Shown piece by piece: positions 46,931 through 58,639 of a stretch of DNA of 64,000 bases. Below the pieces are notes generated by a model. That model saw only the letters and a program-made list of their open reading frames with translations, was not told where the DNA came from and did not search any database. The position numbers and the translations under genes are program-made. Origin of the DNA: Tillandsia leiboldiana (lineage: Eukaryota; Streptophyta; Magnoliopsida; Poales; Bromeliaceae); the NCBI GenBank assembly GCA_029204045.2, contig CM055076.1, positions 17,595,902-17,659,901 on the forward strand, in the 5' to 3' direction. How positions within the stretch are numbered: position 1 is the first letter of the stretch; every line of letters begins with the position of its first letter.

Positions 46931-47067
46931 TGGGGCGTCACAGCAACAATCGCCTCAGGAAAACCTGTCACCACAACGGGTGTGAGAACTACTGCAGAAG
47001 GTAGTTCTCAGTGGGTACCGTCACCAATATCCACGGTATGCCCACTAAGTCTACTGGAGGCACAACA

Positions 47068-47157
47068 ATAGGTATGCAATATACAGATAAAAGGAAAGCT
47101 GAAATGCAACAAATAGGTATGCAATATACAGATAAAAGGAAAGCTGAAATGCAACTA
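47068..47157. repeat. 45-base tandem duplication in gypsy E right LTR
   Basis: ATAGGTATGCAATATACAGA and the following bases to AATGCAACAA occur twice in succession; the left LTR (near 39834) has one copy. Confidence 0.9.
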
Positions 47158-48904
47158 CAGCTAAAATGCCTCAAGTATCATGCTCAAAGAAAAACTCAAC
47201 TAAGAACATGCTATGCATCCACTCGCTCACATAACCCAATCTCAGTGACTGCCACATCGGGTCCAGTCAAGCCTGCGCCCCCTAGTGTATCAACCAGGGC
47301 GTCCCATCGGACTATCTCAGTATCACGCAAAGCGACCTCTAGTGTATCAACTAGGCGCATCATCATCGCATCCGGAGCGTAACTCGAGGGGAGCGACCCC
47401 ACCGAGCTCAAGCGTGTCTCATCTGGCATAAAAAGCGGCATCTGCAGGCTACAATCCACGATCAAACAGATCGGAAACTCGAATGCCAACATCCCACACT
47501 CATGTCTAGGTCGGAGAACACTCCACGACTCAATCTGATATGCCCACAAAAAAAATCCCAAGACACTAGCAACACATCCTTTAAATTAAAGAAGATCCAC
47601 TCGGCCCCCAGGCGCGAGGACATATGCACCCTGAACCCATGCCACCCCTCCGGCGATCTCAAAATTTAAAAACCTTTCTCAAAAATGCTGATTTTCATTA
47701 AATGGGTTTTTTTAATTTTTAAAACGGTCCAGGTGCAAGTATGATGCCAACTAACCATGAAATCTAGTGTCATGCAGTACCAGGAGTATATTAAAAATAA
47801 TCTGGGGTTTTGATAAATTTTTTGTAATTTCCTAGGACCCTATCAGATTTATCAACTGTAAAAATAGACAAACTAGACATGATCAATATGCATACAGAAG
47901 CATTAGAGGGCATTCCATATAGTTTGGAAGAGTTCCCAACCCACCTAGAATGCTTTCCGCAGGCAAAGCTGAAATCGGTGAAGCACCGAACCCACAATCT
48001 GCCGAAATCCGCCGGAACAGCACGTCAGCGCGCGCACTCTGTCGAGTGTCTCGAAATTCCCTCTGAAGCTCACGGCAGCCTCCCTAGTGTCTTAGCAAAG
48101 TCCCTGCGTGCTCCGGCCTACTCCGCTGCCAGCCCACAACACGCACGCACGTACGCACGCACGTCGGCTTTGCACAGTTCAACTCCGAAGTCCCACAGCC
48201 CACGCAACACGTGCTGCTCCTCATGGCGAAGGGGAAAAAGAGGGAAGGAAAGTAATGAAATCCAAGCTCAAAATCCTACTCAAAATCCAAGGAAGAAACC
48301 AAAAATCCAAAGCTTGGAGAAGCATCAAACTCACCTTGGATGCTGCCAGCCGCTCGTGCGCAACTCCGCTCGATCTCCTCACAGCAGGACAAGGACCATC
48401 CACTTGATCTCTCCTCTTTTCTCTTCTCTTCTCTTGCTCTGGTTGTAATGGAGAAGAGGAGTGGTGGCTGGGCTATTTAATGAAGGTGGCGAGGTGTAAT
48501 GACGGTGCAGAGGGTAGCTGGGAAGTGAAAAGACGCAAATGCCCTCACTAAAACAGGAAAAATACCAAAATCCCCAACATTTTGGAGGCTGGGGTACCAG
48601 TACCCACTCCTCAGTACCGGTACCCACCCCCCAGTTTCGGAACACAGTCCTCAGTTCCGGAACACAGCCCTCAGTTCCGAATCACAATGCCCAGTTCCGA
48701 AACACAATGCCTCCCAGGCTAATCCGCAGGCTGAAGTTTCCAATGTCGACGCCGCCAACTCACTTTTCACCCCGGAGGCTCCCGCATTGATCCGAAACCT
48801 TCCGAACTCCACTATAATCATAAAATACACATGTCCCAAGGGGTATCCACCTACCATGCCCAACTGCGGAGTCGGTGCTCTACACCTAACCCCGGTACTC
48901 TACA

Positions 48905-50194
48905 CTTTTTGAGGGAGTTTTACTCCGGCAGATGTTCTTTCAAGATGCAAGTATCAATTTGAGATCATACAGCCAAGGACTTTTCCAAGACGGCGTTCAG
49001 GATACGGTAGGGGCATTATGAGCTCATTGTGAGGCCAATTGGATTGACTAATTCCCTGCCGCTTTTTATGATTTGAGGAATTGTGTGTTCCAGCTGTACT
49101 CGGACGGATTGATAGCGGCATTCTCCTGGGATATTTTGATTTACTCCCAGAGTGACTTGGAGCATGAGGAGCACTTGTGGATGGTGCTACAATGTCTGCG
49201 AGGAGGAAGCTGTATGCCAAGTTGTTGTGGTATAAGTTTTAGCTTCGGAAGCATACCTTATTGGGCCACATTATTCTGGCCGTAGTAGCGGCGGTGGAAA
49301 TCCGGCCAAAATGGATGCTATTCGAGATTGGCAGAGACCGACATTAATTGTTGAGGTGAGGAGCTTCTTGGACTGGGCAGTGCCAGCAGAGCTTGGCGAA
49401 TGGATGATGAGACCGATACCAGCGCCAATTTTTGCATTGCTAGTGATGGGAGTTGGATTCGTGAGTTATAGTGATGCCTCCCTTAGTGGCTGTTAAGTAG
49501 CTGTTGGATTGTTGTTGAGCGTCTAGTATCACCCCGACAAAGCCACTGTGGTGGCGGATACCTTGAGTGGGAGAGCTGCCTGGGGTTGAGTTTGATGATT
49601 CTACAGCGGGCGCTGTGTGGAACTGTTGAGGTGATCAGGGCTTGAGGTTGTGTCCCTGGGGCTCCCTTGTGATAGTAGCTTGCAGTTGAGCAGCCCACTC
49701 GGGTGGCCTGGATCCGAGAGTGACCGAGTGAGGACCCCAGCTTGTTGGACTCTTTCCTTCTTGGATGATCGTGTGGGTGTATTTCTGGTTCCTTGGTTGA
49801 GTTGGCACCAGGGTGTCGTTTTGGTGCGTGTTGCACCGGTTGTTCTTTCTTTCCCCCCAGCCTCCTTGTTGGAGTCTCTGATGTTTTTCCACGTCTCAGC
49901 TCAGAGGTGTTATGCGTTTGGATCCCTCGCCCGTGATTGACTCGCTCCATTTGAGCTTTGTGAGTGTTTGGAGTACGAGGGACGCCCGTTGCGAATTCTG
50001 GCTTGTGAGATGAGAGGATTGTGCAACCGGGCCATGCCGTGCTGGTTATTGTTGTTGTTGAGGAGTAATCACGGGGAGTGAGTGGTGACTTGGGAGCTGG
50101 AGACGGTGATGATGATTACCTACCCTTGGTATTTGAGACTCCCTTTTGAGTTGTGTTAGTTTTGAGGACGAAACTTTCTTTTAGTGGGGGAGGA
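48905..50194 (+). pseudogene. Gypsy G pol relic 1
   Basis: Plus-strand remnant of a Tekay-type pol. The RT part is near 48940-49250 (homologous to YGHYEF..GLTNAPAAF; then YSQSDLEHEEHL), followed by FLDW, the RNase H start (near 49440-49490, VSYSDASLSG) and a joined downstream part (near 49525, YHPDKATVVAD-like). The end corresponds to the pol C-terminus, with GTTTTGAGGACGAAAC (50159-50174) and PPT TTAGTGGGGGAGGA (50181-50194). Many stops and internal deletions; much of RNase H and integrase is absent. Relic 2 shows the same joins. Confidence 0.8.
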
Positions 50195-53100
50195 TGTGAT
50201 GACCCGGATCTTCGCAGAGCTTTTGCAGTGTGATCAGCGACTTCTGGAGACTTATACGGTGTGATGGAAGTGCATGTGCGCAAATCGGACCTCAGGATTG
50301 GACCCAGCGCGAAATTTGGATTAAGATTACCTGTCCGGATGCCTTCGACAAATTTTAGAAGTGGAATTTGGCAAAACGGACATCGGATTTGGACTCAGCG
50401 TGCGAAAATGATGAAAATGGACTATTTACTTGTATTTTTCGGAGCCCGGATGCCAAAACACGGATTTCGAGGCATGAATTACTATTCTGGTAGGACAGGG
50501 CAGCACTGGCGGCGACGGGCAGGTGGCGGAGCGCGGCAGCGCGGGCGCGGGCAGGCGCGTGCTAGGCGACGGGAAGGCTGGTCCATGGACTTGGGCGTGC
50601 ACCGAGACCAGCGGACTTCGGCTTGGACACGTGGCGCGCGGGGAGTGGCCGGTCAACGCACGCACGACAGTGCGTCGGGCGCGGCGCACCGTGGACCCCG
50701 CCAGGCCACGTGTCGCCCGCTCATTGGCGGGCGCAGCGACCCGGCTGGGCCGCCGTGAACCGCGACCCACGGTCCCCGCCGTGGACCGCGCTGCCACGCG
50801 GCGCGCCGCGATTGGCGGGGTTGTGCACCGGGTGCGAATTGGACACGTGGCGCTTCGTGGTTGTTTTGGGCGCGCACAGTAACGGGCCGGGCCGGATTCG
50901 GGCGCCCGATTCCTGCGCCCGAATATGGAAATCCTTTTGTGTGTGGGCTGGGCTATAAATAGCCCCTTGTGTCTTCTTTTGAGGGCCTTTTCGAGTCCTC
51001 TTGAGCTCATTTTCGGCAGGGAGGTTCTACTGCGGGTTTTCTTCGATTTTTGGGATCCCGAGAATTTTTGGAAGTCGTGCCATCTGCGTTCTCCTCGACA
51101 CCGTGAGCTTCGACGCTCCTTCGATTTTGGTCTCTACCGTTGCAGTTCAGTCCGCGAGGCCCCCTGGATCACTCCAATGGAATTTTGGGCCGATTTTTGT
51201 GGCAGCGCGTTGACGAGAGGTACTCCTTCGATTTCTGTGTTGATCACTTTGCTCTGTTTCGAGTTTTTGGTGGTGTTCCTGAGGTACCTTTTGACCCCTT
51301 GTACTGCTGCGATATTTGGGACAGCGGTGGAGTATTGTTGGGATTTCTCGGCCTACAGGCATCGGATATGGGCTTGTGAGGACTCGATCGGCATCTACGC
51401 TTCGAGAGGAACGCGATCGTATTTTTATCGGATTTTTTCAGAGTATTCTTCGAAGGTGATATTTAAGCTTCTTCGTGACTGATTTCCGCAGATTTGCGAG
51501 TTGTGGATTGATTGGCTTATCGCGATGTTCTATTTGTATCTTGGCCTACAGGTGTCGGAAAGAGGAGTATAAATACTCGATTTGCATCTACTCATCGCGA
51601 GGATCGCAGCCGTGATTTTTTTGGATTTTTTGGAGGACTGCATGCAGGTGAAAATCCCCTTTTCTGTGCTGGTTTGTAAAAACAGCAAGTGCTGTTTTTG
51701 GGATGTGTTTGCGGTGTCGTTTGATTGCTGGCTGTGATGTTGGTTGGAACAGAGGCTTCTGCGACCGAGTACCGAGGGTGCGGTTTCGGCGGATTTTGAT
51801 AGTGTGGCTACACACTTCACCAACTTCGACTTTGCCTGCGGAAAGCGCTTCAGGTGGGTTGCTTCGTCTCCAGAACCGGTGGACGGTTCTCTAATTCTAT
51901 TTGATACAATGCATGCATGTTTATGTACCCATATATGGTCGAGGGGTAAGCTTAGGAATGATAATTGTATAAGGAATTGCAAGATAAATATTCATGTTAT
52001 GACTTATGGGAACTTGCAAGATTTAAATATCCATGATGATGGTTAAGGAAAGCTTACCTAAGGGAATATTGATCTTTTGATTGATAGCATGCATAATTAA
52101 TGTACAACCAATAGGATTGAGATGTAAGCATGAGAATGGCCTAGATCATGTGAATTGACATACTATAGTAGTGATATATTAGCATGCCATGTTAGCACAT
52201 AGTCTTTTATGAGATTTGATTACTCGATGGGGTAGGATGATATATCTATGTGCGGGTATCACTCTGATGATTTACGATGGACCATGGATTATGGACAGGT
52301 GTAGTTGATCAGTGATTTTGGCATGTGATTATACTTTTGTGGAGCTACTATTTGTTATACTACCTTTTATCTTTCTTGATGACAATTGCATGTTTGTATG
52401 GACATCTAGATAGGTCACCTTTTACTACTACACTATCATGTTGGGACTTAGGAGAAACCATCTTTGCTTCTTTTCTCCTTTTTAGTCAGACATGTGATTC
52501 ATGTTGCTCGGGTTCGAGCAGGGGTTTGGGATAGTGTAGTCGAGACTTTGTGTCTGGGACATCTTGGATTTGATTGTGGGTTGTGGGGTGTTCCGGCAAC
52601 CGCGGATATTGGGCGGTTGACCGGGTGTTGGTTGTTGTACCAGATTGGGGACTTGTGGGGTATTGCGGCGACCGCGGACATTGGGCGGTTGACTGGATAT
52701 TTACTTGTGCATCTGATTGGGGATCGGATTTCTTTAGTGGATGGATTTTCCCACTTCGATCAGAGTCGTGATCCAGTCCTGCTATATCGTGATACTTGTT
52801 ACAGTGATACTTTACTCGCGTGGGACGCTCCCCTCGAGTCCCACTCTGGAGTGTGCGACCGTGCCGGTCAGGAGCCGGTCTGTTACTTATTTTGGGATGA
52901 GACCGTGCCGGTCAGGAGCCGGTCTGTTACTTATTTTGGGATGCGACCGTGCCTGTCAGAAGCCGGTCTGTATCCCGCGGATGAGTTCTTGAGTTCGACA
53001 GCAGAGCAGGCAGTTCCAGTTTTTTACTAGTCCATTGATTGGGTTTATTCACGCAGATACTTTTATTGTTGCACTCGTGCCTGGGGGCCGAGTGGAGTCT

Positions 53101-53985
53101 AGTAGCTGTGATTAGACCAGTGCTAGTGTTGTTGGGAGGCGTTTGGGTTGACGGTGGTCCCGTGTCGTTGAGAGTACTTCGACCGTTGTGCGAGATGCTT
53201 GAGGATCTTGAGTCTATCCATTCTGAGAGAGAGCGTGGATTTCGACTATAGCCTGCATGTGCCATTATTCGATAGCGAGTTAGTCCGATTGGACACCCTA
53301 CGTTGATATACTAGGGAGGCGCAGGCTTGACTGGACCAGATGTGGCAATCAGCTCGATTGGGTCGATTGAGCACCTTGTGTGCGAGTGGTTGCATATCTT
53401 TCATCGGTTTTCCCCATTGAGCATTTAGATAGAGGCATGGTAGCTGTTGAGTATCTCCAGCTTTTCTTTTTAGTCTTTACTGCATCGTTATCTTATGCCT
53501 CTAGTAGACTTAGTGGGCAAACCGTCGGGCTTGGTGGCGGTACCCACTGAGAACTACCTGTTGGTGTAGTTCTCACACCCGTTGGGGGTTCTCCCCCTCC
53601 TTTTTCTTTCCTCTCCTTTGTTTTGCAGAGTCATTTGCGGGTGTTGCAGATTCTGCTGTTGCTGTTCGAGGCGAGAGAGTCGCGGGCTAGATCCCTACCT
53701 GTCTTTGGAGAGTAGCTGTACCCCCACATTGGAGATTTGTAGTACAGTCAGTAGACTAGTTTTATTTCTACTTTTGAGAGACTATTGTATTGTGAGGATC
53801 TGACTTGTACTGAGAGCCTGTACACTGATGTATTATTTCAGTTTACCTCCTTGTTGAGTTCTGGGTCATTGTATCAGAGGATTTTGTATATGATCATATT
53901 TAGGAGATGGATATTGTATCATTATTTCCAGTTGTGCAGATGGTTGGATTTTAGTTTTACAGCAGTTTTCTTTAATTGGTGCGAC
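50195..53985 (+). mobile_element. Gypsy G LTR a
   Basis: Starts TGTGATGACCCGG after the PPT. Contains a GC-rich block with ACGTGGCGC/CCACGTGTCGC motifs (50500-50880), a TATA box GGCTATAAATAGCC (about 50951-50964), a long leader and tandem repeats (52580-52970). About 53505-53720 matches, in reverse, the gypsy C LTR near 1670-1850 (CCCACTAAGTCTACTAGAGGCAT). The expected end (...CGTGACA) is missing: near 53985 the sequence passes straight into pol. The 3' boundary is approximate. Confidence 0.75.
52580..52970. repeat. Tandem repeats in gypsy G LTR a
   Basis: Two kinds lie side by side. A unit of about 78 bases occurs twice (GCAACCGCGGATATTGGGCG near 52602 and GCGACCGCGGACATTGGGCG near 52670). 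A unit of about 49 bases occurs about 2.3 times (GACCGTGCCGGTCAGGAGCC near 52858, again near 52907 and, altered, near 52945). Confidence 0.8.
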
Positions 53986-55006
53986 AAGGTCTGTGAGGAA
54001 GAAGTTGTATGCCAAGATATTGTGGTGCGAGTTTAGCTTTGGAAGCATATCTTCTTGGGCCACCTTATTCTAGCCGTTGGAGCGACGGTGGAAATCCAGC
54101 CAAATGGATGCTATTCGAGAATTGGCCGAGACCGACATTTATTGTTAAGGTAAGGAACTTCTTGGACTGGATGGTGCCAGCGGGGCTTGACGAGCGGATG
54201 ATGAGACTGATACCAGCACCGATTTTAGCTTGGTCAGCGGTGGGAGATGGATTTGCAAGTTATAGTGATCCCTCCTATGGTCGCTGTGGAGTTACAGTTG
54301 GATTTCGATGAACATCCAAGATCACCCCGACAAAGCCACTGTAGTGGCGGATACCTTGAGCGGGGGACCTATTTGGGATTGAGTTTGATGATTCTACAGC
54401 TGGCGCTGTGTGGAACGGTTGAGGCAAACAGGGCTTGAGGTTGTGTCCCTGAGGGCCCCTTGTTATGGTAGCCTGCGGTTGAGCAGTCCACTCGGATGGA
54501 CAGGATTCGGGAGTGACCAAGTGAGGACCCTACCTTGTTGGACAGGATTAGGGCTCCTTTTCTTATTGGATGATCGTGTGGGTGGGTTTCGGGTCGCCCT
54601 GGCTGAGTTGCAGTAGGGAGTGGTTTTGGCGCGTGCTGCACTGGTTGTTCGTTCCTTCCCCCCCCCCCCCCCCCCCCAGCCTCTTTGATGGAGTCCATGA
54701 GGTTTTCCCACGTCTCAGCTCAGGAGTGTTATGCTTTTGGATCCCTCGCCCATGATTGACTCGCTCTATTTGAGATCTGTGAGTGTTGGGAGTACGAGGG
54801 ACGCCCGTTGGGAATTCTGGCTCTTGAGATGAGAGAATTATGCAGTCGGGCCATGCCGTACCGGTTATTATTGATGATGTGGAGTAATCACGGGGAGTGA
54901 CTTGGGAGCTGGAGACGGTGATGATGAGTACCTACCCTTGATGTTTGAGACTCCCTTTGGAGTTGTGTTAGTTTCGAGGACGAAACTTTCTTTTAGTGGG
55001 GGAGGA
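53986..55006 (+). pseudogene. Gypsy G pol relic 2
   Basis: Begins abruptly within RT (KKLYAKILWCEFSFGSISSW-like reading near 53998) and follows the same path as relic 1: FLDW, RNase H fragment, VVADTLS near 54340, then the pol C-terminal region with GTTTCGAGGACGAAAC (54971-54986) and the PPT (54993-55006). It shares the internal joins of relic 1. A run of 20 C (54658-54677) replaces 6 C at the same place in relic 1. Confidence 0.8.
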
Positions 55007-55332
55007 TGTGAGGACCCGAATTCCCACATAAGGATTACCATAGCATCAGCAGCTTATGGAGGCCTATGTGTGTGTCGGCGGAGTTTGCACGCAAATTGGA
55101 CACAAGTGATGGGCTCAGGGTGTTAAACGGATCCCGAGTGTATTCGGATGCCCTCGCTGAATTTTAGAAGTGGTTCCGCGCGAAACGGACATCGTATTTG
55201 GATTCAGCGCGCGAAATCGATGGAAATCGACTATTTGGTTGTATTTTTCGGAGTTCGGACGAGCAAAAACGGGCAACCGGAAGTTTCGGGGGTGTTTCGG
55301 GTGCGTGGGAGACCTGTGGACCGGGGGTGCCA
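55007..55332 (+). mobile_element. Gypsy G LTR b, truncated
   Basis: Starts TGTGAGGACCCGAATTCCCA after the PPT and follows LTR a for about 330 bases (including the block around AGAAGTGGTTCCGCGCGAAA). Interrupted at 55332 by gypsy F. Confidence 0.8.
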
Positions 55333-58300
55333 TGTCACGCCCCGGGGCGATACTGCGCCCCGGCTCGCCCAACAGATCCACCGCCATACGGGAAGCCCCG
55401 TATAGGACGTAGCGACTAACCTGCAAAGAAACTCTACACTAGCAGATATCAGAGCTGAAAGAGAAAAGCTGGAATTAAAAAGATAAAATAAACTACAACT
55501 CACAAATATTACAGACCAACCTCACCAGAAACACAGAGTCTCTCAGAAAAGCAGGAAAGAAAGGGTACAACTCAAAACCTCACTACAAAAGTCACTCGAC
55601 ATAACACACACCAAAATAGTACTGGGGTACATCTACTCACACACTGAAGATGACAGGAGGGGATCTATCTCGCGACTCCCTTACCTCGGTCTGAAGGAGC
55701 TGGATCAGCACCAGGAGCTGCAGGAACCGGAGCAGAAGTCTCTGGGGAGAAGACACCACCGACGGGTGTGAGAACTACATCCCACAGTAGTTTCTCAGTG
55801 GGTGACCGCCAACAAGCCCGACGGTCTGCCCACTAAAGTCTACCAGAGGCAATAAAGTACATATGCAGTGCTGTAAGGAAAGCTGGGAAAAGTAACTCTA
55901 CAGCTACTATGCCTCTATCTAGATGCTCAACAGTGGAACAGAAAGAACATGATGCCCCAACTAACTCTCCTCCCTGATCACCCAATCCCAACTGACTGAC
56001 CTCATCGAGTCCGTCAAACCTGCGCCAACCTACTGCCGTTACGTCCCGGAGGAGCGGTCTTACGTAGGGCGTCCATGGCTGCCAACAAAAGCACAGCCAG
56101 GGGACAAATGCAACAACAAGTCGCGAAAGAACATCTCAAACTCACGCCGGTACAACAACCCGGTCTCGCCTACTTCCGGATGGCACTCGAGGGGAGCGAC
56201 CCCGCTTCGAGTCAAAGTAACCCATAACAAGTATCTCTGTAAAGTATCTCTGTAAAGCTCAAATGTGGCTCATGCAGGCTATGATCCAAATCCTCGATCA
56301 ACAAGATCGGCTAACAAACAATACTAACTCACTCACTAGCTGGAATCTACACAGCTGAGACTCACTGTCACTACTCTGACAGTTTCCAAGAACCCAGATC
56401 TACATCACTATCACTCTCCCAAAGAAATCAGATCTACAGACTGCTATCAACTCCACTCGGTCCCAGACACGAGTGCAAATGCATCCCACACCCACCCGAC
56501 CTCTCGGCCCACAGCTCGCGCGAGGAAAAGCTAAGTCCATAGTGAAATGAGTATCGTGATGTGGAATGGTCTAAGCAGTAAAAACCTAGCCCATAGTTGG
56601 CGTTATATCCTACAGACTGGCTGAACATGATACATATGACAGGGGTGCTAGGTCAAGTTCCAAGATTTCAACTACTTAACATAAAGTAGGAATCAAAGAT
56701 TCATCAACTGATAATACAAGATACAACATACAGTTTTTACACATGCTAATACTCCAATTTCTAACATGCATGATCCTACACACATAGAATTACGTACACA
56801 GTCCAGAGTTCTTGGAAGCAAGGTCCCCCACCTGAAAGTGCTAACTGCCCGGAATCGTACAGCTGAGAAAGCCCAACAACAGTCAAATCACAGATCCCAC
56901 CAAGCCAAACAACACGGTAGAAGTGCTCACAATCTCCTGGGTACAAACATACACCAAATTACACTTAATCCACACAAATTCCACCTCCCACAAATCTGTG
57001 GTGAACAGTCCCATTAACACGAAATTTTCACCTGAAAAAACTTCCCCAAAAATTCCAATAAAAATTGACGGGCGATCCTCGCGAAGAGTTAGATGTCGAT
57101 AGAGTCCCTGAACGGTCGAATTTCCCATGGTCCGGATGAGGAGATAAAAAACTCCGACAAGTAGGTGCTGTCCAATTCATCAAAATCACAACAGTCGTAA
57201 AGGTGGTTAAAAATGTACCCGGAACCCTAGAAACGCTCATTCCAGAAAAAGTGTCCACACAGAAATTGTAGATTTACCTCTTACGAAACCGTCACCGCAG
57301 AAATCGTCCAAAAATACGTCTGGGTACCCGGTAGACCTCCCAGACTAAACTGCTGCGTACGAAAATGGGCCTCCAATAGTAGATCGTCGCTCCGCACCCC
57401 CCGATGCAGAAGTCGCCGTCCGTCGCTGCCTCCAAAAATTCTGAACTTTTCGCCAAAAGATGCTCAAGATGGAGAGAAGAAATTGTTGAAGGGCTCAAGT
57501 GCTAAAGCCTCGGGAACAGCCTCAAAACGAGCCCCAAGTGGGCCTATTTATAGGCCTCACCACCCGAAATCATCCCAAAAAACAGTCAATGGGCTTTTCG
57601 GGCCCAACTTTCCGGGCTCCCGGTACTTTCGGGCGGCTACAGTGTTGGGCCGGCCCAACACTGTTCACTCCCGAATCCACCAGTTCCTGCCACGTGCCCT
57701 CCGAACAGCAAACAGCTGTTCGGGGCCACCCCCAGGCTGCTCACGTGTCCCGCCCCTGCACAGTAAGCGTATGGCCCCGCCACCCAGCGGGCGACGCAGT
57801 GTCCACCCGGTTTGACCCGCTGGCCGTCGGCTGCCGGCGCCGGCGCGCGCATGGCCCCTCGTGCGCACGCGCCCCGAGGTACCACCCCGGCCCCTGCACC
57901 GCGCACGGTGCCTCCATCGAATCAGATGTTGACACGGTCCCCTACACCCAGTCCACACGCATTCCACTTCTTCGTAATTCCGTTGACCGCGGCCGGGCGT
58001 CACCGACCAACCGAGGCTGCCACGTGCCCCCTGCCTTGGTCCATGCCCGCCGCGCTCTACCCCCGGTAGACCGCGCGCCTTGCGACCGCGCAATCTTCGG
58101 TGCCACGTGTCCATAGCGCCGGGTCTGTGCACCCCCCGCGCAGCTCTGTGGACCGCGCATCCAGAACCGGCCAATGACAGGGCCGCCACGTGGCATCCCG
58201 GCGGTCTACGGCCCCTCCCATGCACCATTTTCCACTAAAAACTTCCGGGGTCCGTTTTTTGGGCACCTGACTCATAACAAACAGGTAAAGCAAATAAATA

Positions 58301-58501
58301 GACCGTTTTCCACCTTTTTGGTTTCCGTGCTGAATCCCTTCCGGACCTCATGTTGGGCCTAGATGTGTCTTTTCCCGAAATTTCAGCAAACTCAGCCGAA
58401 GGCCTACACAGCTAATAATAACACACAGGGTCCATCTGTGGCATCCCATTGATGCACCATGGGCCGATACACCAACACTAGGTGCGCTAACAGTGGATTC
58501 A
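55333..58501 (-). repeat. Gypsy F left (3') LTR
   Basis: Begins TGTCACGCCCCGGGGCG. Contains a GC-rich block (about 57650-58220) and a TATA box CCTATAAATAGGCC (about 57543-57556, minus strand). The end is lost in the N gap, probably only a few tens of bases, since the PPT is just beyond it. No minisatellite of the gypsy C type. Confidence 0.85.
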
Positions 58502-58601
58502 NNNNNNNNNNNNNNNNNNNNNNNNNNNNNNNNNNNNNNNNNNNNNNNNNNNNNNNNNNNNNNNNNNNNNNNNNNNNNNNNNNNNNNNNNNNNNNNNNNN
58601 N
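58502..58601. other. Assembly gap of exactly 100 N
   Basis: Standard scaffold spacer at the border between gypsy F's left LTR and its PPT. Frameshifts in the pol C-terminus lie within 450 bases of it. Confidence 0.98.
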
Positions 58602-58619
58602 CTCCCCCACTAAAAGGAA

Positions 58620-58635
58620 GTTTCGTCCTCGAAAC
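58620..58635. promoter_or_regulatory. Conserved inverted repeat next to gypsy PPT
   Basis: GTTTCGTCCTCGAAAC, a perfect 6-bp stem with a 4-base loop, about 4-8 bases from the PPT. Also at 11458-11473 (C), 40969-40984 (E), 54971-54986 (G) and, with one change, 50159-50174 (G). It overlaps the end of pol. Such a motif beside the PPT is familiar from plant chromoviruses. Confidence 0.75.
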
Positions 58636-58639
58636 AAAG

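Larger units (their letters stand above)
46365..46942 (+). mobile_element. Cassandra TRIM with 5S rRNA-derived LTRs
   Basis: Complete miniature LTR element: LTRs 46365-46542 and 46765-46942 (178 bases each, one visible difference, CCAATAGG against CCAAGAGG), a 222-base interior with primer site TGGTATCAGAG (46545-46555) and PPT AAAGGGGGGAGGAA (about 46751-46764). Flanked by GGAAC and GCAAC, a 5-base duplication with one mismatch; the empty site is in E's left LTR. Both LTRs contain the 3' half of plant 5S rRNA. It has no coding capacity and depends on other elements. The 5S content identifies it as Cassandra. Confidence 0.93.
39352..48904 (-). mobile_element. Gypsy E: Tekay/Del-like chromovirus, decayed
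   Basis: Minus-strand element with LTRs 39352-40949 and 46035-48904, PPT next to the left LTR (about 40950-40967) and primer site TGGTATCATAGCC (46014-46026, one mismatch). Gag-pol is broken. The right LTR is longer because it retains 666 bases deleted from the left LTR and contains a Cassandra TRIM. The flanks (GAAAC left, CTTTT right) do not form a target duplication and the right flank is not the rest of gypsy C, so the locus was rearranged after insertion. Confidence 0.85.
46035..48904 (-). repeat. Gypsy E right (5') LTR
   Basis: Counterpart of 39352-40949. Differences: a 578-base Cassandra insertion (46365-46942), a 45-base tandem duplication (47068-47157), about 30 bases lost near 46088, and 666 additional bases (47807-48472) that look ancestral. 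Palindromic TTCCGGAA-type repeats recur at about 48595-48715. Confidence 0.88.

Noticed and set aside
50261..51482. ORFs of 119-194 codons in the G LTR
   Set aside because: They lie in GC-rich LTR sequence, overlap on both strands and are not kept in C or F.
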